From NCBI RefSeq assembly GCF_030731045.1, contig NZ_JAVALS010000003.1, positions 62,001 to 126,000 of the forward strand: a DNA stretch of 64,000 nucleotides, read 5' to 3'. The notes beneath the pieces were generated by a model, which was given only the letters and a program-made list of their open reading frames with translations, had not been told where the DNA came from and ran no database searches. Position numbers and translations under genes: made by a program. This DNA is from Arthrobacter horti. GTDB taxonomy: Bacteria; Actinomycetota; Actinomycetes; Actinomycetales; Micrococcaceae. Positions 44,134-51,650 of the stretch are shown here, piece after piece (the stretch's first letter is position 1; each line of letters begins with the position of its first letter).

Positions 44134-44156
44134 CACGCGTCGTTGTGGGGCCGTTC

Positions 44157-45377
44157 CTAGATCCGCGGCCGCTCGTGCCAGCGGGCCGCCTTGAGCGCCG
44201 CGTGCAGCTCCAGCCGGACGGACCCCTTCAGCGGATCCGCGCCGATGATCTGCCGGACCTTGGCCAAGCGGTTGTAGACGGTGCTCCGGTGCAGGTGCAG
44301 CTGGTCCGCCACATCCTGGACGGTCCCGCCGGTGTCATAGATCATCTCCAGCACCGGCCGCAGCTCGTGATTCTTGTCCCCGGCCTCCAGGGCCGTGAAG
44401 TTCAGCGAACTCGCCCCGCCCCAGTCCATGGGCCCCTGCGCCGCCGTCGCGAAGAACTGGTAGATGCCGGTGTCGCGGCAGTCCACCAGCTCACCCAGAG
44501 AGGGCTCGACGACGCCGGCCAGAGCCGCCGTCCGCGACTCGCCGTACGCACGGGGCAGCCTGCGGATCTCAGCGAACGCCTCGCTGATCCCCAGCACGAT
44601 CCGGGGTCTTCCTTGCCCGGACCGCTTGGCCAGTTCCAGCTGGTAATGAACCAGCACTTGGGCGTGCACCGCACGGCCCTGCGAGGAACGGAACAGCAGG
44701 ACGGAGTGGCTGGGGCGGCCCGCGCTGAACAGCGCCTCGGCGACGCCGACGGTGGACTGCAGCGCCGCCGAACGGTGGGTGAGCGACGCGGCGAGGGGGT
44801 CTTCCGGCTCGTGGCGCGCGCCGGCGTCGAGCACGGTCACAATCTGCCACGGCCCTTTGCCATGCACCTCCGGCCAATTGGCCAGAGCGCCGAGCGCGTT
44901 GCGGTCTCCCGCGCACGCCGTGAGGAACTCGGCTTCGCGGCGCTTGCGCTGCTCCGACTCGGCGGCGTTGGACTCCAGGAGCAGGGAGGCCAGGAGCTCC
45001 ATCTCGTGCCGCACCTCGGAGAGTTCCCCCAGGAGCGGCGCGGCGCTGGTCTCCTCCGGCCCCATCTGCACCCAGAGGTATCCGACGCGGAAACCGCGGA
45101 CCAGCATGGGCACGCAGACGCGTCCCAGCATGCCCAGATCCTCATTCGCGGGGACCACCACGGGCCGCACGGCGTTGGCGATGCCATGTGACAGCTGCCA
45201 GGCGCTCACATCCGGCGGAACGCGCTTGGTGAGCAGGAAATTCACCCGCACCCTGTCGCTCTGGTCTTGGTTGGAGCTGTAGGCCACCAGGAGTCCGTCC
45301 AGGTCCTCCAGGGAGAGGCCACGCCCCAGCCTGGCGGCGAGTTGCTCCACGAGCTGTTCCACATCGGGTTGCTGCAT
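44157..45377 (-). CDS. PucR-family regulator, probable activator of ald
   Basis: 406 residues from ATG 45377. C-terminal PucR HTH_30 domain: VLEMIYDTGGTVQDVADQLHLHRSTVYNRL preceded by a GGDEF-like/CdaR middle domain (RIVLGISEAFAEIRRLPRAY). N-terminus QLVEQLAARLGRGLSLEDLD and a DPP-type sensory region. In Bacillus, AdeR of this family activates ald; the divergent ald gene here makes the same job likely. TACTCT lies seven bases before the ATG, leaderless. Confidence 0.85.
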   Translation of the reverse strand: MQQPDVEQLVEQLAARLGRGLSLEDLDGLLVAYSSNQDQSDRVRVNFLLTKRVPPDVSAWQLSHGIANAVRPVVVPANEDLGMLGRVCVPMLVRGFRVGYLWVQMGPEETSAAPLLGELSEVRHEMELLASLLLESNAAESEQRKRREAEFLTACAGDRNALGALANWPEVHGKGPWQIVTVLDAGARHEPEDPLAASLTHRSAALQSTVGVAEALFSAGRPSHSVLLFRSSQGRAVHAQVLVHYQLELAKRSGQGRPRIVLGISEAFAEIRRLPRAYGESRTAALAGVVEPSLGELVDCRDTGIYQFFATAAQGPMDWGGASSLNFTALEAGDKNHELRPVLEMIYDTGGTVQDVADQLHLHRSTVYNRLAKVRQIIGADPLKGSVRLELHAALKAARWHERPRI

Positions 45378-45384
45378 GCACACC

Positions 45385-45390
45385 AGAGTA
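45385..45390 (-). promoter_or_regulatory. -10 box of the PucR-type regulator (leaderless)
   Basis: TACTCT on the minus strand, seven bases before the ATG. Confidence 0.45.
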
Positions 45391-45510
45391 CTCGAGTCAA
45401 ACCCTACAGCAGGCGACACATGCCGCCATGGGCTTGGACAAATGTAGACTATTGCCCGTCGTGATCCCCGGAATTCCGCGGAAGCCCGCCGTCCGGCCCG
45501 AAGGCGCTTC

Positions 45511-45539
45511 TGTCGGCTGGCTCACACCGGACCTATGCT
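45511..45539 (+). promoter_or_regulatory. Possible ald promoter
   Basis: TGTCGG (45511-45516) - 17 nt - TATGCT (45534-45539), giving a 5' UTR of about 65 nt. The regulator site should lie between here and 45390. Confidence 0.4.
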
Positions 45540-45611
45540 TTTTTGCACAGAGAACTTCCCCGCCCGGCCGGGTCTCACCAGGCCCAGGGCACGACCTCTA
45601 TGGAGTCCCCC

Positions 45612-46721
45612 ATGATCATCGGCGTCCCCAAGGAAATCAAGAACAACGAGTTCCGCGTGGCCATCACGGCCGCCGGCGTCCACGAGCTGCGCAACCACGG
45701 CCACGAGGTCCTGATCGAACAGGGCGCGGGCGTGGGTTCCGGCATCACGGACGTCGAGTACAAGGAGGCCGGCGCCACCCTGCTGGCCGACGCCGATGAG
45801 GTCTGGGCCCGCGCCGACATGGTCATGAAGGTCAAGGAGCCCATCGCCGCGGAGTACCACCGTTTCCGCCAGGGCCTGATCCTCTTCACCTACCTGCACC
45901 TGGCCGCCGAACCGGAACTGACCACTCGACTCGTGGAGTCCGGCGTCACGGCCATCGCGTACGAGACCGTCCAGGAAGGCCGCGCCCTGCCGCTCCTGGC
46001 CCCCATGTCCGAGGTCGCCGGCCGCTTGTCCGTGCAGGTGGGCGCCGCATCCCTCCTGGCCCCGAACGGCGGCAAGGGCATCCTCCTGGGCGGCGTTCCG
46101 GGTGTCCGCCCGGCGAACGTCGTCGTCCTCGGCGCAGGTGTGGCCGGCACCAACGCGGCCGTCATGGCCATGGGCGCCGGTGCCGATGTCACCATCCTGG
46201 ACATCAACATCAACCGCCTGCGCGAGCTGGACGCCCTCTACGGCGGCCGCCTGAAGACCGTGGCCTCCAACTCCTTCGAGATCGAGCGCGCCCTGGTGGC
46301 GGCCGACCTGGTCATCGGCTCCGTCCTGATCCCGGGCGCCAAGGCCCCCAAGCTCGTCACCAACGCGCTCGTGGCCAAGATGAAGCCGGGCTCCGTCCTG
46401 GTTGACATCGCCGTGGACCAGGGTGGTTGCTTCGAGGACACCCACCCCACCACGCACGAGAACCCCACCTTCAAGGTGCATGACTCGATCTTCTACTGCG
46501 TGGCCAACATGCCGGGTGCCGTGCCGAACACGTCCACCTACGCCCTGACCAACGTCACGCTCCGCTACGCGGTGGCCCTGGCGAACCTGGGCGTCCGTGC
46601 CGCCTTCGAGCGCGACGCCGCCCTGGCCGCCGGCCTCAACGTCGCCGCCGGCAAGGTGGCGCACCACTCGGTCTCTGACGCCTCCGGTCTGGAGCTGTCC
46701 GACTGGCGCGATCTGGTCTAG
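45612..46721 (+). CDS. ald: Alanine dehydrogenase
   Basis: 369 residues from ATG 45612, which has GGAG six bases upstream and begins MIIGVPKEIKNNEFRVAI as in the family; an ATG at 45600 is less likely. Interconverts L-alanine and pyruvate/ammonia with NAD. Visible: substrate Lys in MVMKVKEP, active-site His in FTYLHLA, MSEVAGRLSVQVGA, nucleotide fold VVVLGAGVAGTNAAVMAMG and DQGGCFEDTHPTTHENP. Divergent from the PucR regulator; supports use of alanine as nitrogen/carbon source, matching the nearby cycA. Confidence 0.96.
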   Translation: MIIGVPKEIKNNEFRVAITAAGVHELRNHGHEVLIEQGAGVGSGITDVEYKEAGATLLADADEVWARADMVMKVKEPIAAEYHRFRQGLILFTYLHLAAEPELTTRLVESGVTAIAYETVQEGRALPLLAPMSEVAGRLSVQVGAASLLAPNGGKGILLGGVPGVRPANVVVLGAGVAGTNAAVMAMGAGADVTILDININRLRELDALYGGRLKTVASNSFEIERALVAADLVIGSVLIPGAKAPKLVTNALVAKMKPGSVLVDIAVDQGGCFEDTHPTTHENPTFKVHDSIFYCVANMPGAVPNTSTYALTNVTLRYAVALANLGVRAAFERDAALAAGLNVAAGKVAHHSVSDASGLELSDWRDLV

Positions 46722-46740
46722 TCCGCCCCTCGCCCCCTGT

Positions 46741-46805
46741 CCAACTGGTCGGGTCTATCTGTCGCTTCAACTGTGGTCAAGCGACAGATAGACCCGACCA
46801 GTTGG
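46741..46805. repeat. Palindromic element family C, copy 1 (65 bp)
   Basis: Perfect 27-bp arms starting CCAACTGGTCGGGTCTATCT and mirrored, with an 11-nt loop. Between co-directional ald and the ABC-F gene, 20 bp after the ald stop. Confidence 0.93.
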
Positions 46806-46863
46806 TCTTCAGCCGACTCTCGCGCCGCCCACCCACGAAACCCGCGCCCCGCCGTCGCGCACT

Positions 46864-46869
46864 TAAACT
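46864..46869 (+). promoter_or_regulatory. -10 box of the ABC-F gene (leaderless)
   Basis: TAAACT, six bases before the ATG at 46876. Confidence 0.45.
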
Positions 46870-46875
46870 GAAACA

Positions 46876-48558
46876 ATGGCCCATATCGACGTCGCCGGAA
46901 TCGACTACTTCCTCTCGGACGGCACCCAGCTCCTCAACAGCGTGACCTTCAAGGTCCCGGACGGCACCAAGACGGCCCTGATCGGGCCCAACGGCACCGG
47001 CAAGACCACGCTGTTCAAGATCATCTCCGGTGACCTCAAGGCGGACGAAGGCGTCATCGGCCGCTCTGGCGGCATGGGCATCATGCGGCAGTTCGTGGGC
47101 CAGGTCCGGGACGAGTCCACCGTCCGAGATCTCCTCCTGACCACTGCCACGCCCGCCCTCGCGGCCGCCGGCAAGGCGGTGGAGGACGCGGAGAAGGCCA
47201 TGCTGGAGCACGACGACGAGCCCACCCAGATGCGGTACGCGCAGGCGATCGTCGACTGGGGCGATGTGGGCGGCTACGAGCTGGAGACCGTCTGGGATGA
47301 GGTCTGCATGGCCGCGCTCGGGGTGACGTTCGACAAGGCGGCGCACCGCGCGGCGTCGACCCTGTCCGGCGGCGAGCAGAAGCGCCTGGTGCTGGAGGCC
47401 CTGTTCTCCGGCCCCGATGAGCTGCTGCTCCTGGACGAACCGGACAACTACCTGGACGTCCCCGGCAAGCGCTGGCTGGAGGAGAAGCTTCAGGAGTCCA
47501 AGAAGACGGTGTTCTTCATCAGCCACGACCGTGAACTGCTGAACAACGGTGCGGACCGCATCGTGACCCTGGAGCCGGGTATCAACGGCGCCGGCGCCTG
47601 GGTGCACGGCGGCGGCTTCGGCTCCTACGTGCAGGCCCGCGCGGACCGCAACGCCCGCTTCGAGGAGCTCCGCAAGCGCTGGGATGAGGAGCACGTAAAG
47701 CTCAAGGAACTGGTCAACATGTACAAGACCAAGGCCGCGTTCCGCTCCGACATGGCCAACAAGTACCAGGCCGCCCAGACTCGTCTGGCGAAGTTCCTGG
47801 AGGCCGGTCCGCCGGAGGCGCTGCCCCTGGAACAGAATGTCCAGATGCGGCTGCGCGGCGGCCGCACGGGCAAGCGTGCCGTGGTGGCGGAGAAGCTGGA
47901 GCTGACGGGCCTGATGAAGCCGTTCTCCACGGAGATCTGGTTCGGCGACCGCGTCGGCGTCCTCGGCTCCAACGGTTCCGGCAAGAGCCACTTCCTGCGG
48001 CTGCTCGCCGCGGGCGGCACGGACCCGGACCGGGAACACCTGCCGGTCTCGGACATCCAGATCCGCGAGGTCCCGCACGAGGGCACCGTGAAGCTCGGCG
48101 CCCGCATCCGGCCCGGCTACTTCGCCCAGACGCACTCCCGCCCAGACCTCTCCGGCCGCACGCTCCTGGACATCCTGCACCGCGGCGACGAGCACCGCTC
48201 GGGTCTGGGCCGCGAGGCCGCCTCCGGCGCGCTGGACGCCTACGGCCTGGTGGCGCAGGCGGAGAACAAGTACGACTCGCTCTCCGGTGGCCAGCAGGCG
48301 CGGTTCCAGATCCTGCTGCTGCAGCTCTCCGGCGCCACGCTCCTGCTCCTGGATGAGCCCACGGACAACCTGGACCTGCACTCCGGTGAGGCCCTGGAAC
48401 GCGCCATCGACGCCTTCGAGGGCACCGTCCTGGCCGTCACGCACGACCGCTGGTTCGCCAAGTCCTTCGACCGCTTCCTGGTGTTCGGCTCGGACGGCAA
48501 GGTCTACGAGTCGGAGGAGCCGGTCTGGGACGAGAAGCGCGTGGACCGGGCCCGGTAG
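46876..48558 (+). CDS. ABC-F family ATPase
   Basis: 560 residues, two fused ABC domains and no membrane segment. Walker A GPNGTGKTT (about 37) and GSNGSGKSH (about 367); signatures TLSGGEQKRLVLEA and SLSGGQQARFQILL; Walker B LLLLDEPDNYLD and LLLLDEPTDNLD. The linker between domains (KRWDEEHVKLKELVNMYKTK) is the ABC-F arm that enters the ribosomal E site. Role in translation or antibiotic protection; the type (EttA, Uup or resistance) cannot be fixed. The second Walker A ends KSH rather than KST, a common ABC-F variant. Confidence 0.92.
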   Translation: MAHIDVAGIDYFLSDGTQLLNSVTFKVPDGTKTALIGPNGTGKTTLFKIISGDLKADEGVIGRSGGMGIMRQFVGQVRDESTVRDLLLTTATPALAAAGKAVEDAEKAMLEHDDEPTQMRYAQAIVDWGDVGGYELETVWDEVCMAALGVTFDKAAHRAASTLSGGEQKRLVLEALFSGPDELLLLDEPDNYLDVPGKRWLEEKLQESKKTVFFISHDRELLNNGADRIVTLEPGINGAGAWVHGGGFGSYVQARADRNARFEELRKRWDEEHVKLKELVNMYKTKAAFRSDMANKYQAAQTRLAKFLEAGPPEALPLEQNVQMRLRGGRTGKRAVVAEKLELTGLMKPFSTEIWFGDRVGVLGSNGSGKSHFLRLLAAGGTDPDREHLPVSDIQIREVPHEGTVKLGARIRPGYFAQTHSRPDLSGRTLLDILHRGDEHRSGLGREAASGALDAYGLVAQAENKYDSLSGGQQARFQILLLQLSGATLLLLDEPTDNLDLHSGEALERAIDAFEGTVLAVTHDRWFAKSFDRFLVFGSDGKVYESEEPVWDEKRVDRAR

Positions 48559-48575
48559 GTCCGGTCCCGCGCACT

Positions 48576-48640
48576 CCAACTGGTCGGGCCTAACTGTTGC
48601 TTTGAGGCTCTCATTCCGACAGTTAGGCCCGACCAGTTGG
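48576..48640. repeat. Palindromic element family C, copy 2 (65 bp)
   Basis: Arms CCAACTGGTCGGGCCTAACT.. mirrored, 22 bp perfect. Relative to copy 1, TCTATC has become CCTAAC and the opposite GATAGA has become GTTAGG: two compensated changes. Convergent gap between the ABC-F gene and the oxidoreductase. Confidence 0.93.
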
Positions 48641-48650
48641 GTTCAGGGGC

Positions 48651-49709
48651 TCACCGGGCGATCCGGCGCGCCTCCTCGATAAGCCGCAGACCGGCCAATG
48701 GGCCCGTCTCCCCCGCCGGATCCACGGGGGCCGGGCCTTCGCCGCGCAGGTGCAGCTCCAGCAGGCGGTAGAACTCCTGGTACCGGCCCGGCTCACTGCG
48801 CACCACGTGATTCGAGGTGCCGTCGCTCAGGATCCCGGACGCCTCGTCCGCCTCCACACCGTAGCCGGGATCCGCCGGCGTCAGGCCCGCGGACAGCTGC
48901 GCCTCCTGCGGATCGAAGCCAAACTTCACATAACTCCCACCACTGCCCCGCACATCGAACACCGGCCCGGGCTGCGCCGCCGTCAGCGTCATCGACAGGT
49001 GGCTGAGCACCGGCCGCCCCGCGCCGTCGCGCGCGTGCTCCAGGACCAGGAACGCGTCGTCGTCGGCCGGCTCACCCGGGCGCCGCGCCGCGATCTCCGC
49101 GTGCAACACGCGCGCCGGCCCGAAGAGCTGCAGCGCGCAGTCCACCAGGTGCGTGCCGAGGTCGAACACCAGCCCGCCGCCCCTCTCCACACCGGAGGAC
49201 GCCTTCCACTGCTTGGAGAAGCCCGGGGACCAGCGCTCCATGTTCGCGTTGAAGCGGTGCACCTCCCCCAGCGTCCCGTCCTCCAGCAGCCGCCGCACCG
49301 TCAGAAGCGCGTTGTCCCAGCGCCGGTTCTGGTACACGGTCAGCCGGCGGCCCAGCCGCGCCGCGAGCGCCACGAGCTCCTCGCCCTGCGTGCTGGTGAC
49401 GGTGAACGGCTTGTCCACGACGACGTCGAGCCCGGCTTCCAGCGCCGCCTTCGCCTGCGGGTGGTGCAGTTCCGGCGGGGTGGCGATGACCACCACGTCC
49501 AGTTCCGCCGCCCGTGACAGGACATCATCGAAGGCGGGGACGATCGTGGCGTCCGGGTACCGTGCGGTGGCGTTCGCGGCCCGTTCCGGGTTGCCTGTGA
49601 CGATCAGGTCCAGGCTGAATCCCGGGCTGTGGTGGATGAGAGGCGTGTGGAAGGCGCGGCCGGCCAGGCCGTAGCCCACCACCGCGGTGCGCAGAGGTGA
49701 GGATTCCAT
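48651..49709 (-). CDS. Gfo/Idh/MocA-family oxidoreductase
   Basis: 352 residues. N-terminal Rossmann fold RTAVVGYGLAGRAFHTPLI, VVVIATPPELHHPQAKAALE and the catalytic Lys in VVDKPFTVT; C-terminal GFO_IDH_MocA_C with GGGLVFDLGTHLVDCALQLF. NAD(P)-dependent sugar or cyclitol oxidoreductase; substrate unknown. GACCAT lies six bases before ATG 49709, a leaderless-like layout adjoining palindrome C3. Confidence 0.9.
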   Translation of the reverse strand: MESSPLRTAVVGYGLAGRAFHTPLIHHSPGFSLDLIVTGNPERAANATARYPDATIVPAFDDVLSRAAELDVVVIATPPELHHPQAKAALEAGLDVVVDKPFTVTSTQGEELVALAARLGRRLTVYQNRRWDNALLTVRRLLEDGTLGEVHRFNANMERWSPGFSKQWKASSGVERGGGLVFDLGTHLVDCALQLFGPARVLHAEIAARRPGEPADDDAFLVLEHARDGAGRPVLSHLSMTLTAAQPGPVFDVRGSGGSYVKFGFDPQEAQLSAGLTPADPGYGVEADEASGILSDGTSNHVVRSEPGRYQEFYRLLELHLRGEGPAPVDPAGETGPLAGLRLIEEARRIAR

Positions 49710-49720
49710 GCCTCCATGGT

Positions 49721-49785
49721 CCAACTGGTCGGGTCTATTTGTCGTTATGAACCGCCCATTCCGACAGATCGTCCCGACCAGATGG
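49721..49785. repeat. Palindromic element family C, copy 3 (65 bp, degenerate)
   Basis: Arms CCAACTGGTCGGGTCTATTT and CGTCCCGACCAGATGG, several mismatches. Shares CATTCCGACAG next to its centre with copy 2, so those two are closest relatives. Upstream of the oxidoreductase start and overlapping its likely promoter. Confidence 0.85.
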
Positions 49786-49797
49786 GCAAGAACGAGG

Positions 49798-49829
49798 AGG
49801 GCCGGTGCGTCGTGCGACGCACCGGCCCT
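49798..49829 (-). terminator. Terminator of the peptide-transport operon
   Basis: Perfect 15-bp stem AGGGCCGGTGCGTCG / CGACGCACCGGCCCT with a 2-nt centre, 46 bp after the binding-protein stop. Confidence 0.75.
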
Positions 49830-49875
49830 CACCGAGGATCACCGTTCAGGAACCGTGCCGTTCAGCGGCTCGGGA

Positions 49876-51597
49876 TCACTTGTGGGTGGAACCCTTCTCC
49901 CAGCCGAGAGTGGTCCAGTCGCCAACCAGGGTGTCGGTGGGGTTCGCGAACAGGGTGGGCCCGTAGTTGGCCAGGCCCTTGTGCACAAAGGCGATTTCCG
50001 GACCGTTGAACAGAGTGCCGAGCGTGAAGTACTGGCTCAGGTAGGACTTCTCCACAGCGTTGGCAGCCTTGTTGCGAGCCGCATCGTCCGCCACGGACTG
50101 AAGATCCGCGATCTGCTTGTCCAGATCAGCGTTGCCCAGTCCATTCAGGTCAGACGCCGTGGAGTAGTACTGGCTGACGGCCTGCGTGGCGTCGGCGCTG
50201 ACGGTGTAGCCCGAGAGCGAGATGTCGAACTGGCGCTTGCCCACCACCTTGCCGAACTCGGAGGCGCCGTGCTGGGCGATGGTGACATTCATGCCACCGG
50301 CCTGAAGCTGCTTCTGGAGCGTCTGGGCAACGGCCAGGTTGGTGGGATCATCGCCGAAGTTCGCGACGGTGAAGGCGACCTCCTTGCCGTCCTTGGCCAT
50401 GTAGCCCTTATCGTCCACCTTGTAGCCTGCGTCCGTCAGAACCTTCTTGGCAGCGTCTCCGCCCTGTTCCGTGACCGGCCAGTTGTCCTGGTAGTACTTG
50501 GAGAACGGCAGGAGCATCATGGACCCGGTGTTGGGCTCCTCCCAGTTCAGGCCGTTGAATTTGACCTTGCGAACCGCCTCGCGGTCCACCGCCACGAAGG
50601 CGGCCTTGCGCACCGCCACGTCCGAGAGGGCCGGGCTCTTCGCGTTGATGTTCATCCCGCCGGCGAAGAGACGCTGACCGCGGCGGACGTCGGAGTCCTT
50701 GGTGCCGTCCACCTGCTTGTACAAGCTGATCGAGTTGGCCGTGATGGCGTCGATCTCACCGTTCTTGAAGGCGGCGACCTGAGCGCTCTTCTCCATCTGA
50801 CGGAAGACGATCTTGTTCAGGACCGGCTTGGCGCCCCACCACTTGTCGTTGGGGATGGCCGTGACCGTCTGCGCGGCGGAATCGTACTTCTCCACCGTGA
50901 ACGGCCCCGCCATCCACTCGGGGTGCATATTGCCGCTGAAGCCCTTGTTGAACACGTCCGGTGTGTTGACCTTCGGGTGGATCAGCTGGTCGAAGATCTG
51001 GAACAGAGGGAATGTGGGGCGCTTGAGCGTGACCACGACCTCTTTGTCGGAGGCGCCCGCCTTCACGGAATCGATGTACTGGTAAGCGCCCGCATCGACG
51101 ATGTCGAAGTCCTTGTTGGAGCCGTTGAGCACCTTCCAGGTGTTCTCGAAGGTCTTCCAGTCGATCGGAGTACCGTCGTTCCAGGTGGCCTTGTCGTTGA
51201 TCTTGATCGTGACGGTCTGCTTCCCGTCCTTCACCTCGGACTTGAAGTCCTCGCAGAAGTTCTTGTCCAGGACATAGTCGCCCTGAGTGGTCGGCGTCCA
51301 GCAGCCGTTCGTGTAGGCCTCATTGATCGGGCCCAGGAGGGCCCGGTTATCGGAGGAGTTGCCGGAGTTGGAGGCGTTGTTGAAGTCCGGGCCGATGTTG
51401 CCCAGCGGCAGGGTGACAGTGCCTCCCTGATCCAGATCCTTCACGTCCTTGGGATCCGTCTGGACGAGCTTCGAGGTGTCGCCGCCGGCTCCCTCGGCCT
51501 TTGCGGCCTCCGGCCCCTTGCTGCCGCCACCGCACGCGGTCAACGCCAGCGTCACGGCCGCCAGGGTGGCGATGCCGAGAGTCACTTTCTTCTTCAT
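49876..51597 (-). CDS. Peptide ABC transporter, substrate-binding lipoprotein (SBP_bac_5)
   Basis: 573 residues from ATG 51597 (GAAGGGAA site). Signal peptide with lipobox LTAC, Cys22. Family-5 binding protein: TVTIKINDKATWNDGTPIDW, LKRPTFPLFQIFDQLIHPKV, RKAAFVAVDREAVRKVKFNG. Captures oligopeptides or similar solutes. Unusually the last gene of the dpp/opp operon. Confidence 0.92.
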   Translation of the reverse strand: MKKKVTLGIATLAAVTLALTACGGGSKGPEAAKAEGAGGDTSKLVQTDPKDVKDLDQGGTVTLPLGNIGPDFNNASNSGNSSDNRALLGPINEAYTNGCWTPTTQGDYVLDKNFCEDFKSEVKDGKQTVTIKINDKATWNDGTPIDWKTFENTWKVLNGSNKDFDIVDAGAYQYIDSVKAGASDKEVVVTLKRPTFPLFQIFDQLIHPKVNTPDVFNKGFSGNMHPEWMAGPFTVEKYDSAAQTVTAIPNDKWWGAKPVLNKIVFRQMEKSAQVAAFKNGEIDAITANSISLYKQVDGTKDSDVRRGQRLFAGGMNINAKSPALSDVAVRKAAFVAVDREAVRKVKFNGLNWEEPNTGSMMLLPFSKYYQDNWPVTEQGGDAAKKVLTDAGYKVDDKGYMAKDGKEVAFTVANFGDDPTNLAVAQTLQKQLQAGGMNVTIAQHGASEFGKVVGKRQFDISLSGYTVSADATQAVSQYYSTASDLNGLGNADLDKQIADLQSVADDAARNKAANAVEKSYLSQYFTLGTLFNGPEIAFVHKGLANYGPTLFANPTDTLVGDWTTLGWEKGSTHK

Positions 51598-51650
51598 GGT
51601 GTTCCCTTCAAAGGAGCGAGGTGGTTGAGTTCCACGGTGGACCCGGGGCC

